From: Laetiporus sulphureus 93-53
Lineage: Eukaryota; Basidiomycota; Agaricomycetes; Polyporales; Laetiporaceae
Direction: 5' to 3'
Length of the DNA stretch: 64,000 nucleotides
NCBI RefSeq assembly: GCF_001632365.1
Contig: NW_024468510.1
Coordinates: 1,058,074-1,122,073 of the forward strand
The position numbers and the translations under genes were made by a program. Below the pieces are notes generated by a model. It was not told where the DNA came from, made no database searches, and worked only from the letters and a program-made list of their open reading frames with translations. This document shows positions 33,769 to 45,998 of this stretch, piece after piece. Within the stretch, counting starts at the first letter, position 1; each line of letters starts with the position of its first letter.

Positions 33769-35758
33769 TGCTTGCGACACATGATGATCTTAATGTATGC
33801 GTCTTCAATGAGACAGATCGGGCAACTCACATCAATTTGAATCCAGTCAGGGCTATCAAGCCTCAGCATATCTTCATCTATACCAGCCTCGTCGCTTACA
33901 AGCTCGTTAGCACATGTGGACATGCAACCCGATAAGGTTTGTCCTATGTAGAATTTAATGGCGACATGTTGCTAGTCGAACTAAGGCTTACGTCTCCACA
34001 GGACGAGCACGAGCTTCTTCAACATCTGTCCCTGGATGCTCCAGACTCCAGGGACCATGAATTGAAGACCGCTCCCATCTTCACGAGGGATGCTTACGTC
34101 GCCACCAAGGCCCAGCAAGTATTCTCGCAGAGGGGCCTTTTGGGATCCGTGATGGAGATTTAGTGCGTGTATCCATTGCTGCTAACCAATTTTACGAAAG
34201 TTTGTTCATTTGCTTTGCATTACGCTCGCACAGCGATAAGAATGGAGCAAACCATGCGGACACCTGCCATGACAATCGCCTGTATCTCAATACTGTCAGT
34301 AGGCCCAAGTGTATCTTTTGTATTACATTGCTCACGCTACTCTTCGAAGAACGCGCCTTTCTCCGCTCTTGTATGTGGCGTTCAAGGATCGGGCAAGTCG
34401 CATACGGTATCAATAGTCCTGGAGGACATGCTGATCCCGAAGTGCTCACGCATCGGGGCACTAAACAAGGCTCTGAGCGGCTTGGTGCTGCATTTCGGTG
34501 AGGGCGGTCCTTATTCGCTGCCGTGCGAAGCCGCCTGGGTAGGCGTATCCCAGAACTCTTCACTCAAGCTGCCACCTGTGCACATCTACGCATCGAACTC
34601 GTCTTTAAACACAATGAAGACGGTATATGCGCCTTTGGGCTCACGCGTCACGGTTCAGCCGTTGTTGTTCAGCGAGTCCGAGTTGGACGCTCAAGCGTTC
34701 CTCTCAATGATGGCGATCGGCGCCTCCGATCATGTACCGCTGTACATGCAGACGGTGCTTGTAAGTACCGCCGGTTATACAGTCTTCGTGACTCCTTATT
34801 TCATTATTCGCAGAGCATCTTGCGCCAGCTGGGCGAGAGCTACTCATATACCGCATTCAAGAAGGAACTTGAAGCCAGGAAGGCCAAATTCATGCCGCCG
34901 CAATTGTCAGGGCTCGAACAAAGGATGGCACTGCTCGAAGCTTTCCTAGAAAAACCTAAGTCTTCTAAGAAGCAACGCGCAGCGCCACCCCGGTTCGCAG
35001 CCGGCCAGCTGACTATCATAGACCTGTCCGATCCGTTCATCGACCCCGCGTCAGCAAGTGGTTTGTTCGAAATCATCGTCAGGCTGTTCGTGCGCGCAAA
35101 GGTCGACACCGGCAAAGTCCTCGTTGTCGACGAGGCTCACAAAGTGAGTGGGCCGATGTTCGTGTGCACCATCGACTAACAGCAGCAAATTCGCAGTACC
35201 TGTCGCCTGATAAGACATCCTCTGGGTTGACAAAGGAGCTGCTGTCCCTGATCAGGCAGCAACGTCATCAAGCCATGAGGGTCGTGATCAGTACGCAAGG
35301 TATGTCTCTGGTGTGCCGTGTCGTTGGCGTAAACGCACTGTTGATGGTTTTGTAGAACCAACCGTCGTTCCTACCGTCCTCCTGGACCTTTGCAGCGTTG
35401 CAATCTTACACCGTTTCTCCTCGCCTGCATGGTGGGACCATGTCGCAAAGCACGTCTCCGCAGACATCGATAACAAAGAAGCTTTTGACAAGGTAGTCAA
35501 CCTGAAGGTATGTCACCCGAAACGTGTTCTCCCGGATTGCTCCTGCGGCTTCTCACCGCAACCCATCGCATCTAGACAGGACAGGCGCTCCTCCTCGCTC
35601 CGTCCGGCCTAGCTGTGTCCCGTTTGGCGACCCAGAAAGCGCACGGGACTGAAGTCGTCCCCACCTTACGCCAATTCGGACGCAAGAGTGTATTGATCAG
35701 GACCCGTCAACGTGTCACCAGGGATGGAGGAGCTTCCATCTTGGTGGTCGGAACGTGA
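33769..35758 (+). CDS. HerA/FtsK-superfamily P-loop ATPase, copy 2
   Basis: Tandem paralogue of the gene at 30428-32131 and the better preserved one. The N-terminal exon starts MLATHDDLNVCVFNE and contains THINLNPVRAIKPQHIFIYT; a short exon with HVDMQPDK may follow. Later exons give KTAPIFTRDAYVA, RLYLNTNAPFSALV, Walker A GVQGSGKSHT, LVLHFGEGGPYSLPCEAAW, FLSMMAIGASDHVPLYMQTV, SILRQLGESYSYTAFKKELE, LTIIDLSDPFIDPAS, Walker B VLVVDEAHKYL, LIRQQRHQAMRVVISTQEPT and VAILHRFSSPAWWDHVAKHV, and the end TLRQFGRKSVLIRTRQRV to stop 35756-35758. All introns seen have GT donors. The superfamily is clear from the ATPase motifs; the cellular role is not known. Exons near 33900-33960 are uncertain. Confidence 0.8.
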
Positions 35759-36297
35759 CAGCGACATGTTCACCTTGTGTGCTGAATATCATATAATTGT
35801 ATGTCTTGATCATTGCGTGGAGCTCGTTGCCGATAGGATAGTTTTGTAAGGTCGGAGGGGTTCTTGTTAGCGATTTCGTCTTCTGAGATTAGTCAGACGT
35901 TGGTTTCTGTACGGACGTAATAGTATGAATTGCTCTCGATGCCTGACGATGTTTGCTGCCGGCGGAAACCAACATACAGGTTGGGCTAACATGGATCATG
36001 ATGCATTGAAGTCGTAAGCCCTTCCGGCAGTCATAAGTGGCCACAAATGGGATCATCGTCCTCCATCAATTATATTGTCACAACATTATGGAGCCCTTGC
36101 GTGTCCTTACCCTTTCATCTGGATGATCGGCCTTCTTTTCGGATATATTAGTATGCTTGGCCGTAAGACGATACATGAAGCGCACAATATACAACAGAGT
36201 AACACAGGCGTGCGAATGAGATGGTCGAGTTAGCAAACATAAGTGCTAGCGTACGAATGCAGAACGAAGCGAGACGGCAGAGCAGAAACCATACCAC
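35759..36297. other. Convergent spacer ATPase copy 2 / JmjC gene
   Basis: 539 bp between two 3' ends; holds both terminator regions. No supported ORF. Confidence 0.5.
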
Positions 36298-39200
36298 TCA
36301 TGATTCCATGTCCTTTTCCTGACGGCGACACGAGAGCCATGCAAACCACATCATCGTCCTCAATTGCAGGACGTCTTCCTTCCATGCCATGGACTGATTC
36401 TGCTCGCGGAACTCACGCGTGAGCATCTCGCACCGATCGATGTTCTCCGGGCTAACAAAGTCGCACGCGACCTTGATGCAGTCCGCGAGATTGCAAACCT
36501 TGAAGAAGTATTACCACATCAATGACGACGCCTATCCGTATCGGTCAGGGACAGACTTACCTGATGTGCACAGCCGGCGGGGATGAACACTGCTTCACCA
36601 GGTTTCTGGTAGACCCGGTGGCTTTTGACGCCATAGTCCTTGAACAGCTCGCGGCGAAGCGTGGAGTCAAGATAGAACTGCTGCGAGTGGATCGGATCGT
36701 GCTGAAATTGACCCTTGAATTTCTTCTTCAGGAATTTGCGCAATTTCGGAGCATCCTCTGCCCTGAACAGGTCCCATGCAGCGCATCCGGGGCGCCCGTC
36801 CGGTGTCTGCTCGGCATGGAGCATGATATTGATAGCGTCCGCCATATCCATGTGAAGCCTCGTTGAGCCCTTACTGCCTTGCGATTCGAACGATGCCATC
36901 GCGTTGTACATCTTCGGCCCTAGGTACGGCTTTGTCAGTCTTACATGTCCGTTTAAGTGCCGACCCACTCACCGAGGTCAGGTGCAACCGTGTTGCTTGG
37001 GAAATGCGACGCCATATTCAGTACACCGTCGCGCCGAACATAATTCGGGACCGGCGTAGCGTTGCTGAAGTCGTCATACAACTCCGGGAACGCCGTCCTG
37101 AAGTCGGTCGAGGGGGGCCAGTCCTGCATCAGTGGACAATAAGCACAATTGTCATACGTGTCTAGCTCTGAACTCACTTTGAGTTTCCAGCAGTCGCGGC
37201 GTCCTTCATACTTTCCAAACCATGAGAAGAACTCACCAACCGTGACGCGCTTGTTTTGGTCTGTCTGGCATTCAAGGATTAGGCAACTCTGGCTGCTATA
37301 TTTATTCAAGAAGTATTCCGGCGTCCACTGGACATGGAACTTCCGCAGAAGGCCCGTGACCACCAAAGGTTCGCCTCTCTTCCAGATGCGGCGGAAGATA
37401 TCATCCGAGAGTTCCCCCTCGGCAAAATAGAGCGTATCATGAGACAGCACGCTGGTGAGGCCGTTCATGGACTGGACTGGCGAGAGGGCACTCGCAGCGA
37501 AGGAGGAAGGCTCAGGAGGAACACCAGTGCCGATGCTCTCGGAGAAGGTGCGAGGTGCCGCGTAGCTGGCTCCAGAGATGCCAGCTGTGCTTGGAACTGG
37601 CGCCGGTACGGCAGCATCGATAGAGCCCAGCTCCGGCGATATTACCTGACTCTCGGTCTCTTGCAATAGAGCTTCCATTTCCCTGATAGCTTCGGATAAC
37701 TCTGCCTTGCAGAAGCGCGACATGGGCGAGAAATCTTTTGCCTGATGCTCGTTCCTCCTGGTGCAAGAAAGGAAGAAGGGATTGATGTGAGCGTGCCTCT
37801 CCCGTCGAGCCTGGAGCGCTGCGATTTCGGCCTCCGGTGCACCAGCTTTATCGATGGTTAGTTCCTTGACTTGCTCATAGCACTCTGCGCAGGCTTCGCG
37901 ACCGCAAAGGCGGCACATCCAACTGCATGAGAAGATCGATGTCATGCAAGTATCTGCGCATCCAAGAATGAACAAAGCGCCACGCGCTTGAATCTAAAGT
38001 ACATACCGCATGTCGCACGAACTTCGCTTTCCCTTGGCCGGCGGATGATCTCACTCAAACCAAGATGTTCAAGCTCTTTCTTGAGCGTCGGCAGTAGTGC
38101 CTGAGCGACCGTGCGCTTTAGATGCGAGTCCAGGCATGAGCTTATTAAACCACATATGGTAACCCGAAAGGTCGCTGACCTTAACGCGCCGGATATGAGA
38201 TTTTTCCAATGGGATGTTCCACTTGGCTGGGAAGTTCATCGTGGGCGAGTCGGGTTTCTGGCTTTCCACGAAACTGACACCGACGATGTTCTTCTTGTCG
38301 TTCTTCAAGAAGAAACGAATGCCTTGGAATCGACAAGTATCGCCAGCCCATCGACGAGTGCAGGAAACGCATCGCGGAAACTCCTCCGATCTATAACGGT
38401 TGGACATGCATCGAGCAAACTGCAGCTCGGGATGTAGTGGGCCGGAAGACTCGGTGTGAGATAAGCCGTCCTCTGATGACACGAGCCTCATGGCTTGTGT
38501 GAAACCAGGATGTGAACAGGGCCATCACGCCAGATAGGGTTCACTCACAATCGCCGGGAGTAGACCTTTCTTTCCCCTTCTCGACGGACACGTGAGCATA
38601 CGACACCGTGGGCATCAATTGCGCTGTGCGATGAGGTGTGAGCCGTTGTCCCGTCAGTAACGTACCGTACGTAATAAACACACCATTCTGCGCGGCAATC
38701 TGCGCCGCTTCACTACGCTTCTTGGCATTATAGCCACGTCTTGACACAGCTACCGCTAGATGAGCGAAAGCACTAGGACAGGACAACCTCGCATAACCAA
38801 CCAGTGCCCTCTGCAGCTTTGGCTTTTGTCTTCGCTTTCTTTGACTTTGGTGTCTCCTCTTCCGGCTGTTCCAGTATCCTCTTTTGCACGGCAATGGGAT
38901 GAGGATAAGGAACGGCAGCAGCGAAGGCCACGTGAGTGGCGTAGTAGCTAGGCGGAGTGGGTTGGGGCCGTTGGGAAGCATGCATCGGCATCTGTATTGA
39001 TCCGCGGGCTGCAAGTCGAACAGAAGCACGTTCAGTCATCTGCCATTCTGAGAACGATATGGTTAGATTTCACAGGAAATATCTGGCGACATCATGAAGT
39101 AACCATTTGTCACGGCTTGTTGTGCGTACTGCTGTGCGGCCGCCATGTCATGTTCGTACTGTTGTTGATGCTGAGGGGCGTAATCTGGCCAACGTGGATG

Positions 39201-39801
39201 AGCAATCGGTCGATCAAAATGCGATGCATCGATCGGACTTTTTGGAACGGGGTTACCCGACATGACTTGTACACGAGCAGCGGCGCGGTAAATTCGAGTC
39301 GGCGACGTTTATGGAAATGAAACTCACTCGTACGCTCATCCGAGTACATGGACGACATCATCGACGATCCGTAAGACGCATTCGCGGACTCGGAAGAAGT
39401 AGGCCATGACTGGACGTCCATGCCGTAATTGGGCGTCTCGTCGGCAGGCCGTGAGGGCCTTGAGAACGCCTCTGCGTAGAGAGACTGTGACGGGACCGAG
39501 GATGACGCGTAACGACACGCGTTGGGATCCGTGTTGGCTCTCCGTAACGCCATACCGTCCTTAGTGCCTTGGTCCCAGCTCGCAGCACGTAGACTGAATG
39601 ATGGATGATTCATTTGCGACGGATAAGGCGCAGACTGGGGCTGGACATGCTGCGGATGTGCGGCGGGCATGAATACCGACAGACTCGGCAGCGAATTGGA
39701 GTGATGGTATGCATCTAGAGGAGCAGAGGGGACGGCGTTGACGGGGTTGAGGAGCTCGTGGATGGAGGTGCGTTTGTTGTGGACATGGTGGTCATGCGGC
39801 A
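36298..39801 (-). CDS. JmjC-domain histone demethylase, KDM3/JHDM2-like (5' end in gap)
   Basis: A large multi-exon gene. The N-terminal region is disordered (KRTSIHELLNPVNAVP near the gap, then Gln/Pro-rich and Lys-rich stretches such as SKKAKTKAKAA). A Cys-rich zinc region follows (FARCMSNRYRSEEFPRCVSC and CRLCGREACAECYEQVKEL). The JmjC domain holds LHMDMADAINIML, whose HxD pair binds iron, and PAGCAHQVCNLADCIKVACD with the third His. The C-terminus ends RRQEKDMES. KDM3 enzymes remove methyl groups from H3K9; that activity is inferred from the domain. The reading frame is still open where the assembly gap starts (39802), so the start codon is missing from the window sequence. Confidence 0.88.
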
Positions 39802-39901
39802 NNNNNNNNNNNNNNNNNNNNNNNNNNNNNNNNNNNNNNNNNNNNNNNNNNNNNNNNNNNNNNNNNNNNNNNNNNNNNNNNNNNNNNNNNNNNNNNNNNN
39901 N
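39802..39901. other. Assembly gap (100 N)
   Basis: A run of exactly 100 N, the usual placeholder for a gap of unknown size. It interrupts the 5' end of the JmjC gene. Confidence 0.99.
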
Positions 39902-41106
39902 AAACGGAGGAGGTGACGGGGGGGAGGAAGGGGATGGAGGAGGAGAGGAAGAAGAAAGGGCGTGTTGTAGGTCAAGCCATGGTCGGAGTCTACTGTCCGC
40001 TTATCCAGATGCCGAAAGAGGAAGGAGCCAGGTGTCCGTCTGCAGCGTGTCCACCATCAACCGCGCTCTCCGCTAGAACCCTTGCCAGCATGTCCCTCTC
40101 GTCACCAAATTCGCATGACACCACGCGCGAGAATCACCGCTCCCCACCCTCCGCGAACGTTGCCCGTAGTATTGCCTCCCCGGAGAGCTTCGCGGAGCTT
40201 TCATGCGAGCTTTTGCCTATCCGCGAGCCCCATCCTAGGCAAAGCCCTCGGCGGCACATTCGCTGGTCGCGGGAGGCACACCTAGGGCCTGATGTGACGA
40301 GATGGGCTCAGGATTGACTTCGTCACAAGTTGTCCTTGAGGATGAGTAAACCATTTCCCGCTGGTTAGCGCGATTATGCATCTGCTAGCCGTCAGCGTGT
40401 CGGCGTCCCGCGAACAGGAGCGCCCGCTGATCTGCCTCCCCCAGAGCACGCGCCGCACTCTTGAGTCCGCATGGCTGCATCATCCTGACATCAACCAATT
40501 TGACTCGTCCCATCCTTTCCGTCTTATTACCTTCGCGGACCTTTGCCTCGCGGATCGTCATATCGTTAACGTGACCAGACACATCACAACAATAGAGGCC
40601 GTGTATTGTACTCGTGAGCGTAGCAAGGGCATAATGATATATCGTCTCGTGTATGTGGATATATGTCTAGGCGGACTGACCATGCTGGTGGAAACAACCG
40701 TAATATACATCATGTCAGCAGAAAATAGGGGAAGTGGGACGGGGCTAGGGGGGTGACCGAGCAGCGAGTGGGAAATGGAAAGGCAGGCACAAAAGAGCAG
40801 GCGAGCAGTGTCCGCATTGCAAGCGCAAAAATAGCCGTGAATGAATACAATCTGATAGACGTGAGTGCAAGGTATCTGAATGAGTGTAGGCAGAGACAGC
40901 GCATATGACCCAGACTTGACAACCCAAATGACCGACCGACCAACCACCATGAAAATCAAAGGAAATACCCGATCAAAAATAGAAACAATAAGGCCCAATA
41001 ACTATCATCGAAAGAATCTGCGAACAAACCCGGCGACCCTTGGCAAGAAGGGAAGAACGAAGGGGATTGCAAACCATGCAAACAGCCCAAGGGTCGCCCC
41101 GCACCG
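39902..41106. other. Intergenic, JmjC upstream / SSK1 downstream
   Basis: About 1.2 kb. It begins with a G/A-rich stretch beside the gap, which on the minus strand is a pyrimidine-rich promoter-like tract. A 75-codon ORF with ATG at 40090 has no recognisable domain and I do not call it. The right part is SSK1 3' UTR. Confidence 0.5.
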
Positions 41107-44100
41107 TCATTGCGGTTCTGGCGGCGGTTGCGGCGGATTGCTGTCGTGACGAAGCGGTGGTGAGTCATCCACCGCTGGCGATGCATCTTTTTCTTCAAAT
41201 TCTCCATCATTTGCATTCGCAAAGCGTTCCGAGGGACCGGAGAACGGCGTTGCCCGAGTATTTGGTGGTTCTGCACAGCCAGAGTGCTCCGCCGACGGCA
41301 TCGTGTCCTCAACAGACTGCATCATCCCCGCTAGAATCTCCACAGTTAGCCCACGTTCACGAGAAGTTAATGCTAAATCAATACGTACGAAGATCCATAC
41401 TGGGAATAACGAGCACGCCTTCTGATTGCGCAGAAGGACCATTTGCCGCCGGTATTTCAATGTCCGCCACACCTAGAGCAACTGCCGGTTGGTTGCGGAA
41501 TTCCTCGGAGATATAGTGAGTACTTACGTTCGGCTGGACCAGGCGCCAAGGGCTCGGAGACAGAAGCGGTGATTCTAGACGAGTCATTGGGCAATGCACC
41601 GGGAGAATCATCATGGATGGGGGTGTTCGGTGTGATCGTCTTGTCCTCTCCAATGAGGCCTCTCGCCGCGGCGGCTACGCCCTCGCGCGAGATCACCTTC
41701 CGTGAAGTGCTCGAGGAACGACTACGCGAGTGTGTAGGAGTAGACCGGCCCAGTGGTACATGCAACCGACGTGCAACATGCTGAGCCTGCACGGCTTGTC
41801 CGGACGATATGCTCTTGACGAACTCAGGTCGGATATCTGCCCACATCTGCAACGCTTTAATGGAGCCCCACTCAATGATCTTGCTGTTGAGCCAATGGAG
41901 CGAGACTGGCTTCGTCAGGAAGTCGTTACACCCAGCAGCTAGAGCGGCCACACGATCACTCTGTAATGATGAGGCGGTCAAAGCGACAATAATAACGGAC
42001 GATCTATACGGAGGGGTAGACGTCGTCGACGAGCGCGATTCGCTAGTCGAAGTGTCGGAAGGGGTGCTTTGACCTTCGGAACCAGGTGTCGTCGGGAACC
42101 CCCCTGTTGCACTGAGCTTCTCCATCCGTCTGATCTCCTTCGTAGCCGCAATACCATCCATGACAGGCATCTGTATATCCATCTGCACAGAGCTCAAACG
42201 TGAGATACACTATCACACATAGGTCGTTAGATGTGGACTGACCAGAATCAAGTGGAAGCCACCGCTGCGCCATTTGTCAACAGCTTCCTCTCCATTCTGC
42301 GCAACGTCATACTTAATCTTTTTCTTTTTCATGAATGTCGAGAGAATGGTCTGATTGATCGGGTTATCTATAGGAATTGGGGAGTCACTCAGCGTCTTAG
42401 CGCGTGCGGAGAAAAGGCGCCACAAACCGTCAACGATAAGGACGCTAATCGGCGGCACAATATTCGTGTCAGTCGGTTTCCCCTTCTTCTGCACGGCAGC
42501 GGGCGCGGAGGCGGTATTCTCGAACTTCGGCCTTCGTGGACGCCGCAAGGGTGGAGCGGGTACTGCACGGGACGGGGATACCGGCGCGCCCGACGCATGT
42601 CTCGCGAGGTTATCTGACTGTATCGACTTCCTGGTAGGTGTCCGTGCACTTGACGTCGATGACTCCCTTATGGGCGACCCCACCAACCCGGCGGTTATTG
42701 GGCTTTCCGCGGGAGACAGCGGAGCGAGACCTTCGTAGACCGCATGTCGTCCCTTGCCCTTCGACTGACTGCCGAACGGATCGTCACGTTCGGCACTAGC
42801 CTCGACGCTCGCTCCTGCAGGCGAGCGTGGTCCACGTCGAGCAATGTCCGCGGTCCCAACAGTCAAGCCGCCTTTAGCTTCATTGTCTGGTGTACGGCGG
42901 AATGAAATGCCATGAGAGCGACCCGGAGAATCGTATTGAGCAGCCGCACGCTCGCTTTGAGGTGATTGCAATGCACCCTTCGCGTTCTTCGGCTTGGGAT
43001 GAAAGAATATCCCAGCAGGCTGGCCGTTGGGGCTTTGAATGACTAGTCCCGAGGCGGGAACAGCACCAAGCTTCGCCGCCGTGTCAGCATTGGAGAAATA
43101 CTCCGTCGAGTCCGAGGCACCGCGTGGTGACGAGGCAGGGTATTCCTTCGGCGATCTTGCCGACTTATCGGAAGCGGTGCGGATGCTCGTGTTTGACCGT
43201 CCGCCAGGTGACCTTGCTGCACCAGACGTGTTGAAGAAAGGACTCATAGCGTGGAACCCGGGACTTATAGGAGAAGTAGCAATGGGGTAGAAGAACGGGT
43301 CCACAACCGGTTTTGTCATGGCGGTATGTAATGCTGTCAATAATCGCCGTGGACCCGCGGGCTTCGGTATCACTAAGACCTCCGGAAGGCGCGATGTATT
43401 GCCAAACCCGGGGATCAGATCGGATTGAATCGCGTCCCTCACAAGTTTGAAGTTGGACAGTGAAGTAAAATGGACAATAACAGGAGGGGACGCGAGAGAT
43501 GTAGTAGAGGAAGCAGTAAGCCCCATGACACGAGCGACCTGCGGTGAAGAACGTGGACGGTGATTGGCGGCGAGAGAGGGTCGTTTCCTCGTATGTAGAT
43601 GCAGCGGATACGCTTGTTCGGCCTTGATCTTCTGCAACTTGCTTCGTAATATGCTAACATCATCGTCAATGAGGACGAACGCTGCTATATCCGCGCCACT
43701 GCTCCCATTCGCAGAGGAAGCCACCCCAGGAGCTTGTTCCGGCACTGTAGGCAGTGGTGTGTCGTCCCTTCCTGACAGAGGACTCGACGCCGGGTCCACC
43801 ACCGGCGCGCCATTCTCAGACATGGCATCAGCATCTGGCTCTGTGGAGACCGGGCTGACGTCCATGCCCCAGGTAGTGAGATAGCTCGTGAGGTGACGAG
43901 CAAAGGCACCTTTCGGGTTTGCGTACAGCGTTGCCTTCTTCCCTCGGAGCCCCTCAGCGAAACGAACCAGCTGTCCCATGGTGGGCTCATGCGAAATCTT
44001 CAGCTCCGGGTTCCCAATGAAAGCCGATTCATCTGGAAAGGTATTGATAACGGGGTTTACAACATTCGGGGAACCGCGCTCTAATTCGATAGATAGCTCG

Positions 44101-45430
44101 ACGGGACGGCCAGGAGTGAGGCCTTTCGGCTCCACATCTGTCTCCAGGGAGGCGCCTACATGGCTAAGCAAACGGCGGAGGAAAAGGGTCTTAAAGGATG
44201 GTTGTGGTCTGAAAGATGGCGATGTCGGGGAAACAGGAGAGCTGCCGGCACTTTCCTCTGTCGAGCTTGCCCATTCTGATGCAACACGTGAATGATTGAT
44301 GTGGAAGACACAGCGTAACGTTTTGTCCTCCCCACAGGAGGGAGACGAGCATTCACAAGGCAGAACTGTAGTATCGGAATCGGGCACAGGTTCCAGGAAC
44401 AGCCCGATCTCAACGGTGTCTCCAGGATGCGCTGTTCCTATGATTTGTCGGACCACCTGTGATTGGCGTTAGGAATATTCACAATAACAAAGCGAGACCT
44501 GCTCACATGAGACAACGTATACGAGATGCCGCCTTCATCTCCTTTCACCCCGACATACTTTAGCCCCACATCACCGTGAAATAAAACCAGATCCACACCC
44601 GCTTGCGCTGCTACACCGCTCAACGCATCACCCACGCTCTGCAACATCTCACCAACGTCAAAGTCACTATATGTGGAGGACATACTGTGACGTTCGCCCA
44701 CGCCTGTTGCTGCCGACTGAGTGGGAGGATCGAGGCTGAGGGCGGACATGTTGGCAGACATGTAATTTAGATTCTTCATAGATGTAAACACAGCAGATAT
44801 GGAGGGCGTCGGGATGGAGAGAGAACATGCAGAGAACTGCTCCTTTGCAGGGTCCAGAACTTGCGGCGGGGATAGCTGGAGTAGCGTCTGTATCACCATC
44901 TGTACCGAGTCCGCCAATTCCAGCGAAAGCTCCTGAAAATGGCAGCATTCGGGCGGGAGCTCGCCGATGGCGAGTGGCGCATCACCAGACGGTGACGAAG
45001 CGATCCGTCTTGGGTTCTGCAACGAACCGAGCTGAGATGGGAGAGGCATCGAGAAGGCGCGAGACAATCGAGGGAGTGGAGGGGGATGCTCAGCTTGGTC
45101 GAGCGGGTTCTGGTCTGAATCCATATGGTTGGTAGGTGTTGCAAACTCGGACTCATCGCTCTCCACCGTCCGCGCGCTCCTCCTCGCAGGGCGGCTCAGC
45201 TCTTCCTCCGACACGTCGGTCTCACCTTCCGAGGAGCTGAGCATAACGGGACGGTCCGCAAGGGGTAACGCAATGGGTGGTGACGGCTCCGAGGGCCATG
45301 CAATGCCGAACTTGGATGTAGAAGGCAACTCGACGATGAGTGCCCCCTCGCCCAGGGTCTCCTCGTCAATCCCTGAACTCGCAACAACAGTCGGCAGGCC
45401 GGGCACGGCGGGCACTGTCCCCTCAGACAT
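41107..45430 (-). CDS. SSK1: Ssk1-type response regulator of the HOG stress pathway
   Basis: Ssk1 receives phosphate from the Sln1-Ypd1 phosphorelay and controls the MAPKKK of the HOG pathway. The long N-terminal region is Ser/Pro-rich with the conserved block VDLVLFHGDVGLKYVGVKGD running on to the next exon. The receiver domain is PPISVLIVDDNPINQTILST (an intron splits VLIVD and DNPINQ), KKIKYDVAQNGEEAVDKWRS, FHLILMDIQMPVMDGIAATK with the phospho-acceptor Asp in MDIQMPVMDG, an inserted Ser/Thr-rich loop, then VIIVALTASSLQSDRVAALA and CNDFLTKPVSLHWL. Two short last exons (VADIEIPAANGPSAQ and the region ending PPQPPPEPQ) complete it. ATG 45430 (MSEGTVPAVPG) is the first Met. Confidence 0.93.
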
Positions 45431-45998
45431 AGCCGGTGGCCAAAGGCAAGGATGAACCGGCTAGAAGACGTCCTACGACGCCAGCGCGAGAAGAGGGTCG
45501 GGAGGGTGGCGGAGAGGCGAGGACGGTAGAGGTAAGGCGGTGGCGGCTAGTATACTCGCGGTCAGTCGGGCATACCAAATTCGGGGGGCGGTGTACAAAT
45601 ACAGCCAAATAGTATCCCCGCATGCCCTGGAAGGTGCTAGATCTTCCTTGACCCTTTCTCCTACTCTTCAGAGTCTGAACGAGACTTCAGCCTTCGCATA
45701 TCTGCGAGGCACGTCTATCGCGTTCCATCACTCTGGCCGCGTCGAATCCTCTGCATGCACTCAGCATGCGCGAGGCAGTGCAGGGATCAACTTCCGCCCT
45801 TGCACCGCAGCCCGACCCCAGACTCGCGCTGACAGTTGCTGCAGGCGATAGAGATTGTACACGCGGTTCGAAACAGGTGATATTCAAATAACTACATCAT
45901 ACGCCAGCATTTCCGCATCTCAACATGCGTTTGCCACGAGGAATATTGTTATGAAATGCAACTCCAGCAACTCCAGAAGTGAACAATTGATACATAGC
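45431..45998. promoter_or_regulatory. SSK1 promoter / ARS2 3' region
   Basis: 568 bp between two minus-strand genes: the promoter of SSK1 and the 3' flank of the ARS2 gene downstream. A GGTTCGAAA stretch near 45867 resembles a tRNA B box, but no A box or cloverleaf fits. Confidence 0.45.

Larger units (their letters stand above)
32397..35758. repeat. Segmental tandem duplication B, unit 2
   Basis: Contains the RRP8 exon 1 relic, its promoter remnant and the second P-loop ATPase. It aligns with 28617-32131. Confidence 0.75.

Noticed and set aside
40090..40317. 75-codon ORF right of the assembly gap
   Set aside because: Open but without domain, homologous feel or splice signals; could be 5' UTR or chance.
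45860..45885. GGTTCGAAA resembling a tRNA B box
   Set aside because: No A box at the right distance and no cloverleaf can be drawn.
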